Assembly: GCA_030637775.1 (NCBI GenBank)
Contig: DAOWFY010000064.1
Location: forward strand, 1-6,137
Direction of reading: 5' to 3'
Source: DAOVGU01 sp030637775 [NCBI: bacterium]
GTDB lineage: Bacteria > Ratteibacteria > UBA8468
DNA: 6,137 bases
The notes beneath the pieces were generated by a model. That model was not told the origin of the DNA. It saw only the letters and a program-made list of their open reading frames with translations, and did not search any database. The position numbers were made by a program, and so were the translations under genes. Shown here piece after piece: positions 1-6,137 of this stretch (positions are counted from its first letter, which is position 1; the number at the start of each line of letters is the position of its first letter).

Positions 1-1
1 C

Positions 2-18
2 GTCCGCCTTTGGCGGAC
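2..18. repeat. Short GC-rich hairpin at left edge
   Basis: Seen: GTCCGCC (2-8) and GGCGGAC (12-18) are perfect inverted copies around a TTT loop. No T-tract follows on the + strand, so it is not a canonical intrinsic terminator for a rightward transcript. For a leftward transcript the flank lies outside the window. It may be a dispersed palindromic repeat or the 3' end of an upstream unit; the sequence alone does not decide. Confidence 0.6.
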
Positions 19-34
19 ACCGTGCCCGCTCGTC

Positions 35-2194
<2,160 letters not shown>

Positions 2195-2196
2195 TT

Positions 2197-3066
2197 ATGC
2201 AGGATAAAATTAAAGACTTCCTCGAGCATCTTAAAATGGAAAGGGGACTTTCACCAAATACCATAGCCTCTTATGGCTATGATTTGGAAAAATACAGAAA
2301 ATTCCTTGATGAGAAAAAGATTCCCTTTGTAAAGATTTCGGAGGAAAGCCTTGTCCCTTATCTGGAGGATTTAAAAAATAAAGGGCTTTCCTCTCTCTCC
2401 ATCTCGAGAAATTTGGCAGCCATAAAAGGTTTCTACAAATTCCTCTTTGCCGAAGGCTCTGTCCCCTCCGATCCCCTCAGCAATATAAGCTCTCCAAAAC
2501 TCTGGAAAAGATTACCTATGGTTTTAAAGAAAGAAGAGGTGGAAAAATTACTTACTTCCTTCAATGAGCAAAGAGGAAATGGATTTAGTAGCCGAAATTT
2601 AGCCGTCTTAGAATTACTCTATGCCAGTGGGTTACGTGCCTCTGAAATCATAAACTTAAAGGTTTCCGATCTTCATCTAAAGCAAGACTATGTCCGGGTG
2701 ATGGGGAAAGGGAGAAAAGAGAGGATAGTGCCGATAGGAAGTAGAGCAAAAATCGTTCTTTCCTTATATCTTAAATATTGGAGAGGTAGATTTACGCGGA
2801 AGGATAGACCAACAAATATTTTCTTTTTAAGTAGATTAGGAAAGGGATTATCCCGGCAGAGCCTCTGGAAGATAGTTAAAAGGCATGGAGTAAAACCCCA
2901 TACTTTACGGCATTCATTTGCTACCCATCTTTTAGAAGGGGGAGCGAATTTAAGAGCGGTGCAGGAACTATTGGGGCATAGTTCTATCTCCACCACCCAG
3001 ATTTATACCCATATTGAGAAAGGAAGATTAAAGGAAATTCATCGCAAGTACCATCCACGGGGATAA
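2197..3066 (+). CDS. xerD: Xer-type tyrosine recombinase (XerD-like)
   Basis: A 289-aa site-specific recombinase that, in the family, cuts and rejoins dif sites to resolve chromosome dimers at division, usually with FtsK. Seen: an N-terminal SAM-like core-binding domain (about 1-85, with ERGLSPNTIASYGYDLEKY) and a C-terminal catalytic domain carrying the full set of active-site residues: Arg147 (ASGLRASE), Lys171 (GKGRKER), His235 and Arg238 (HTLRHSFATHLL), His261 (LLGHSS), and the nucleophile Tyr270 (TQIYTH). It ends in HPRG, like the HPRA-type tails of Xer proteins; the segment after Tyr270 (RLKEIHRKYHPRG) resembles XerD more than XerC. XerC, XerA or a sole XerH-like recombinase cannot be excluded without knowing whether a second Xer gene exists. 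An integrase of a mobile element is less likely, because the length is standard and it sits among housekeeping genes. The ribosome site is weak (AGG at 2186-2188) and lies in the palindrome overlapping the ligA end. Confidence 0.92.
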   Translation: MQDKIKDFLEHLKMERGLSPNTIASYGYDLEKYRKFLDEKKIPFVKISEESLVPYLEDLKNKGLSSLSISRNLAAIKGFYKFLFAEGSVPSDPLSNISSPKLWKRLPMVLKKEEVEKLLTSFNEQRGNGFSSRNLAVLELLYASGLRASEIINLKVSDLHLKQDYVRVMGKGRKERIVPIGSRAKIVLSLYLKYWRGRFTRKDRPTNIFFLSRLGKGLSRQSLWKIVKRHGVKPHTLRHSFATHLLEGGANLRAVQELLGHSSISTTQIYTHIEKGRLKEIHRKYHPRG

Positions 3067-3073
3067 ACGATAG

Positions 3074-3080
3074 AAAGGAG
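3074..3080 (+). promoter_or_regulatory. Shine-Dalgarno of the aminotransferase gene
   Basis: AAAGGAG lies four nt before the ATG at 3085, in the 18-nt gap after the xerD-like gene. It is the best ribosome site in the window and fixes the start of the aminotransferase. Confidence 0.8.
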
Positions 3081-3084
3081 AAAA

Positions 3085-4317
3085 ATGGAAAAGTTAGCGA
3101 TAAAGGGAGGCAGACCAATAAGAGAGAAAGGATTTCCTGCCTGGCCAATATTTGATGAGAGAGAGGAGAAGGCAATTTTAGAGGTTTTGAGGAGCGGTAA
3201 GTGGTGGTATGGAGAAAGGGTCAAGGAATTCGAGGAGAAATTTGCTGCTTTTCAAGATGCCAGATATGGTGTCTCCTGCACCAATGGAACTGCCGCTTTA
3301 GAGATTTCTCTCTTGTCTTTAGGAATTGGCGCCGGGGATGAAGTTATTGTCCCTCCCTATACCTTTGTCGCTACCGCCTCGGCCGTTCTTAAGGTAAATG
3401 CTATTCCCATCTTTGCCGATATCCAGTTGGAAACAGGAAATATTGACCCCAAGGATGTAGAAAGAAAGATAACTGACAAAACCAGAGCAATAATTCCGGT
3501 TCACTTTGGCGGGTTTCCCTGCGATATGGATGCTTTAGGTGACATTGCGCAAAAGCATCATCTAAAGATTATTGAGGATGCCTGCCATTCCTGGGGAAGC
3601 AAATGGAAAGGAAAAGGAACGGGAGCCATCGGAGATTGTGGAGTTTTCAGTTTTCAGATGAGCAAAAACATCACCGCAGGAGAAGGAGGAATCATCTTAA
3701 CCGATAATGAAGATATCGCAGATACAGCTAAAAGTTATACCAATTGTGGAAGGGGAAAGGATAAGCCCTGGTATGAACACTATCTTTTAGGAGGAAACTA
3801 TCGCATGACCGAAATGCAGGCTGCCATTCTTTTAGCCCAACTGACAAGGCTAACCGGGCAAACGGAAAAAAGGGAAGAGAATGGCACCTATCTGGACGAA
3901 AGATTAAAGGAGGTGCCGGGCATAAGAATAATGAAAAGAGATAGCCGGGTAACCAAACGCTCCTATCATTTGTATATCTTTCGTTATATCGAAGAGGAGT
4001 TTGAGAATCTACCAAGAGAGAAATTTATTGAGGCATTGAAGGCCGAGGGGATTCCGGTATCCTCCGGCTACCCCCATCCACTTTACAAAAATCCTTTATT
4101 CTTAAGGAAGGGAAAAGGTGCAAAATATTGTCCGGTTTCCTGTCCTTTCTACGGAAAAGAGATAGACTATGCCAGGGCAAATTGTCAAAATTCAGAAAGA
4201 ATTTGCCGGGAGGCTATCTGGCTGATGCACCCTGTACTTTTAGCCGAAAAGAAGGATATGGATGATATCGTGAAGGGAATTGAAAGGGTAAGGGAGAATT
4301 TAAAGGAGCTTCTATAG
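3085..4317 (+). CDS. DegT/DnrJ/EryC1/StrS-family PLP aminotransferase
   Basis: A 410-aa fold-type I PLP enzyme; the family transaminates keto-sugars or keto-cyclitols, usually with glutamate or glutamine as donor. Seen: TNGTAALE 66-73 (cofactor phosphate region); VIVPPYTFVATASAVL 88-102; EDACHSWGS 164-172 with Asp165 expected to contact the pyridine nitrogen; FSFQMSKNITAGEGG with Lys194 as the Schiff-base lysine; NYRMTEMQAAILLAQL 238-253; and SSGYPHPLYKNPLF near 326-339. The opening KLAIKGGRPIR, the WYEHYLLGGNYRMTE block and the YHLYIFRY segment recall the branch containing scyllo-inosose aminotransferases and 3-amino-5-hydroxybenzoate synthase rather than the ArnB or WecE branches; this is from memory, so the substrate is inferred. 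Four cysteines (349, 353, 367, 374) cluster near the C terminus. It lies 18 nt after xerD and 4 nt before coaB, which suggests co-transcription. No neighbouring dehydrogenase, epimerase or sugar nucleotidyltransferase narrows the pathway. Confidence 0.92.
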   Translation: MEKLAIKGGRPIREKGFPAWPIFDEREEKAILEVLRSGKWWYGERVKEFEEKFAAFQDARYGVSCTNGTAALEISLLSLGIGAGDEVIVPPYTFVATASAVLKVNAIPIFADIQLETGNIDPKDVERKITDKTRAIIPVHFGGFPCDMDALGDIAQKHHLKIIEDACHSWGSKWKGKGTGAIGDCGVFSFQMSKNITAGEGGIILTDNEDIADTAKSYTNCGRGKDKPWYEHYLLGGNYRMTEMQAAILLAQLTRLTGQTEKREENGTYLDERLKEVPGIRIMKRDSRVTKRSYHLYIFRYIEEEFENLPREKFIEALKAEGIPVSSGYPHPLYKNPLFLRKGKGAKYCPVSCPFYGKEIDYARANCQNSERICREAIWLMHPVLLAEKKDMDDIVKGIERVRENLKELL

Positions 4318-4321
4318 ATAA

Positions 4322-4954
4322 ATGAGAAAGATTCTGATTACTGCGGGTCCGACGAGGGAAAAAATTGACCCGATAAGGTTTATCACTAACTCCTCCACAG
4401 GAAAGATAGGTTATCTTCTGGCTGAATTGGCAAGGAAAAAGGGATTTAAAGTAATTCTCATCACCGGACCTACATTCCTTAGACCACCGGAAGGAATAAA
4501 GGTAATTTGCGTTGAGTCGGCAAAGGAATTAAAAAAAGAGGTCCTCAGGTACATTAGCCAGGTTGATTGCCTGATTATGGCTGCTGCTGTGGGGGATTAC
4601 CGTCCGCTAAGAATTGAGCAAAGCAAAATCAAACGCAAAAAAGAACTTGTTCTTTCTCTTATGCGCAATCCCGATATTCTTAAAGAAGCAGGGAAAAGAA
4701 AGAAAAAGAGGCAAGTTTTTGTTGGTTTTGCTCTGGAAACAGAAAATTTTGTCAAGAATGGTATGCAAAAAATAAAAGAGAAAAATCTTGATTTTTTGCT
4801 CGTTAATAGTCCCGGCTTCTTTGGTGAAGCAAAGGGAAAGAAAATAGTTAAACTCATTAAAAGAAAGGGGGAGATCGTGGAGCTTTCCACCCTCTCCAAA
4901 AGAAAAATTGCCAGGAGAATATTAAATGAAATTGACGGTTATCTTTGTAAGTAG
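4322..4954 (+). CDS. coaB: Stand-alone phosphopantothenate-cysteine ligase (CoaB)
   Basis: It joins 4'-phosphopantothenate to cysteine in coenzyme A synthesis; bacterial CoaB activates the substrate with CTP. At 210 aa it matches only the C-terminal half of the usual CoaBC (Dfp) fusion; no flavin-dependent CoaC decarboxylase domain precedes it. Seen: ITAGPTREKIDPIRFITN (6-23), with Arg19 and Asn23 at the places of E. coli Arg206 and Asn210; SSTGKIG; AAAVGDYRP (87-95); Lys102 in SKIKRK, ten residues after Asp92 as E. coli Lys289 is after Asp279; LMRNPDIL; and VGFALETENF. The usual AND near the C-terminal loop is here VNS. The start follows the aminotransferase stop by 4 nt; GGAG at 4305-4308 is 13 nt upstream, rather far, so translation may be coupled. 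The C-terminal codons overlap the glycosyltransferase by 29 nt. The N terminus begins exactly at the Rossmann-like strand, so this looks like a genuine single-domain protein, not a truncation. Confidence 0.92.
   Translation: MRKILITAGPTREKIDPIRFITNSSTGKIGYLLAELARKKGFKVILITGPTFLRPPEGIKVICVESAKELKKEVLRYISQVDCLIMAAAVGDYRPLRIEQSKIKRKKELVLSLMRNPDILKEAGKRKKKRQVFVGFALETENFVKNGMQKIKEKNLDFLLVNSPGFFGEAKGKKIVKLIKRKGEIVELSTLSKRKIARRILNEIDGYLCK
4913..4917 (+). promoter_or_regulatory. Shine-Dalgarno of the glycosyltransferase inside coaB
   Basis: AGGAG sits eight nt before the ATG at 4926, inside the coaB reading frame. It supports this start, and with it the 29-nt overlap of the two genes. Confidence 0.7.
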
Positions 4955-6077
4955 TTATCTCCCGAGAAAATGTGGCATTGCCACCTTCACCGATGATTTA
5001 GTGAAAAACTTAGAGAAAATAAATGTAAACGTACACTGCAGGATAGTTGCCATTGAGGATAAAAAGTATAGATACAACCGGAGAGTAAAATTTCGCATCA
5101 ACCAAAAGGAAAAAGAAAGTTTTTTGGCGGCGGCAGACTGGCTTAATAATTCTAAGGCAGATCTGATTAATCTTCAGCACCAGTTCCTTCTCTATGGAGA
5201 AGAAGGGGAGTTTACCCGTAGCTTCCTTAATAGAATAAAATTACCGATTATCACCACAATCCATACCCTTTCGACTCAACCCACTAAAAGAGAAAAGGAA
5301 GCGATTAAGGCTATCCTCAGGAAAAGCAAAAAGGTCACCGTGATGATTAATTATGCTCAAGATATTCTAAAAAAGGTTTATCAAGCGCCGGAAGAAAAGG
5401 TTGTGGTTATTCCCCATCCTGTCCCAGAAATAGAAAAAATTGACCGAGAAAGGGCAAAATCAGAGTTAGGTCTGAAAGGAAATATCATCTCTACCTTCGG
5501 TCTTATTCGCAGGGATAAAGGGATTGAGTATGCAATTGAGGCTCTTCCGGAGATTCTTAAAGAGCACCCAAAAACCTTCTACCTGGTCATTGGCAAAACC
5601 CACCCCAGCCATCAAGCAAAAGAGGGTGAGAGGTACCGGGAGGAGTTGTCAGAGAAAGCGGAGAAATTAGGGGTAAGAAAAAATGTTAAATTCATCAACC
5701 GCTTCCTTCCTTTGAAAGAATTAGCCGGTTATCTTTGCGCTACCGATATTTTCCTTACTCCTTACTTAGGAGCAGAGCAGGTTTCCAGTGGCGCTCTTAT
5801 CTATGGTCTTTCGCTTGGCAGAATCTGCATCTCCACACCCTTTTCTTATGCTAAAGAGATTCTATCCTCCGGTCGGGGGATTCTCATAGAGTTTCGTAAA
5901 AGCAGGGCTATCGCGGAAGCTGTAAATAGAATCTTAAAGGATGAGAAATTGCGGAAAAATATGGAGGGAAAGGCTTATCAATATGGCCGGAATCTCCCCT
6001 GGTCTGAGGTAGCCAAGAGGTATTTAAAACTGTTTCAAGAGAGTAAACAAACAGAAAAAAACAGTTTAAATTTGTAG
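4926..6077 (+). CDS. GT4-family (GT-B fold) glycosyltransferase
   Basis: A 383-aa retaining glycosyltransferase that transfers a sugar from a nucleotide donor; donor and acceptor cannot be read from sequence. Seen: an N-terminal Rossmann half beginning VIFVSSYLPRKCGIATFTDDL (5-25), typical of one GT4 subgroup; NLQHQFLLYGEEGEF (82-96), matching its usual QHE-like acceptor-side loop; TTIHTL 110-115; VVVIPHPVP 159-167; the C-terminal half with STFGLIRRDKGIEYAIEALP (189-208), where Arg195/Arg196 and Lys198 should bind the donor phosphates; and GAEQVSSGALIYGLSLGR with Glu284, followed by TPFSYAKEIL with Glu311. In the EX7E motif the second Glu is Ile292. I see no signal peptide or membrane segment, so it is probably cytosolic or peripheral. 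The start at 4926 gives the family N terminus and a fair ribosome site. The gene overlaps coaB by 29 nt in another frame. Relatives are sometimes found near GH130-type glycosidases or mannan-like metabolism, but nothing here tests that. Confidence 0.9.
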   Translation: MKLTVIFVSSYLPRKCGIATFTDDLVKNLEKINVNVHCRIVAIEDKKYRYNRRVKFRINQKEKESFLAAADWLNNSKADLINLQHQFLLYGEEGEFTRSFLNRIKLPIITTIHTLSTQPTKREKEAIKAILRKSKKVTVMINYAQDILKKVYQAPEEKVVVIPHPVPEIEKIDRERAKSELGLKGNIISTFGLIRRDKGIEYAIEALPEILKEHPKTFYLVIGKTHPSHQAKEGERYREELSEKAEKLGVRKNVKFINRFLPLKELAGYLCATDIFLTPYLGAEQVSSGALIYGLSLGRICISTPFSYAKEILSSGRGILIEFRKSRAIAEAVNRILKDEKLRKNMEGKAYQYGRNLPWSEVAKRYLKLFQESKQTEKNSLNL

Positions 6078-6127
6078 GGGTCGGATTCATCCGACCCGCT
6101 ATCGGGCTTGATGAATCAAGCCCCTAC
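6074..6127. repeat. 54-bp double-hairpin palindromic element
   Basis: Seen: terminal inverted repeats GTAGGGG (6074-6080) and CCCCTAC (6121-6127) flank two perfect 8-bp hairpins, 6078-6085/6090-6097 (loop TTCA) and 6104-6111/6116-6123 (loop TGAA), separated by GCTATC. The two loops are complementary, and GATTCATC (6084-6091) is the reverse complement of GATGAATC (6110-6117). The glycosyltransferase stop TAG (6075-6077) lies in the left terminal repeat. The layout resembles the small palindromic repeats (REP or MITE-like) scattered through many candidate-phylum genomes. Only A-runs follow, so it is not a classical terminator for this operon, though the folded RNA could protect the transcript 3' end. 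Confidence 0.8.
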
Positions 6128-6137
6128 GTGACAAAAA

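Noticed and set aside
2197-3066. Integrase of a mobile element or phage.
   Set aside because: Length and C-terminal HPRG tail fit Xer proteins, no att-like repeats or phage genes are present, and it lies inside a housekeeping operon.
2688-3224. Minus-strand open frames opposite the xerD-like and aminotransferase genes.
   Set aside because: Shadows of intact, motif-complete genes; composition follows the complement of the real codons.
4597-4899. Minus-strand open frame opposite coaB.
   Set aside because: Ser/Phe-rich translation caused by Lys/Glu/Arg-rich codons on the other strand; no independent support.
6078-6137. Rho-independent terminator at the end of the operon.
   Set aside because: The hairpins are strong but are followed by GTGACAAAAA rather than a T-run on the + strand; the minus-strand reading also lacks a T-run directly after the stem.

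Overview
This window looks like chromosomal sequence from an uncultured, AT-leaning bacterium. It carries a bacterial-type NAD+-dependent DNA ligase and a Xer recombinase. Arginine codons are mostly AGA/AGG, and short GC-rich palindromes sit at gene ends, as in many candidate-phylum metagenome assemblies. I cannot place it taxonomically; candidate lineages such as WOR-3 or Omnitrophota are only a guess. No CRISPR array, tRNA, rRNA, transposase or phage gene is visible.

Layout: positions 1-201 are non-coding and rich in secondary structure, with a short GC-rich hairpin at the left edge followed by a set of strong, partly mutually exclusive helices. Five complete genes follow, all on the + strand and tightly packed: ligA (202-2187), xerD-like (2197-3066), a DegT-family PLP aminotransferase (3085-4317), a stand-alone coaB (4322-4954) and a GT4 glycosyltransferase (4926-6077). 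Gaps are 9, 18 and 4 nt, then a 29-nt overlap, so the genes are probably co-transcribed. The right edge is a 54-bp double-hairpin palindromic element whose first bases overlap the glycosyltransferase stop codon.

Functionally the cluster is mixed: DNA joining (LigA), chromosome dimer resolution (Xer), coenzyme A synthesis (CoaB), and two genes fitting amino-sugar or aminocyclitol and glycoconjugate metabolism (aminotransferase, glycosyltransferase). It reads as a housekeeping operon, not a defence or mobile system. The parts least explained by known genes are the structured leader upstream of ligA, the palindromes that touch stop codons, CoaB without its usual CoaC partner, and the unknown substrate of the aminotransferase.
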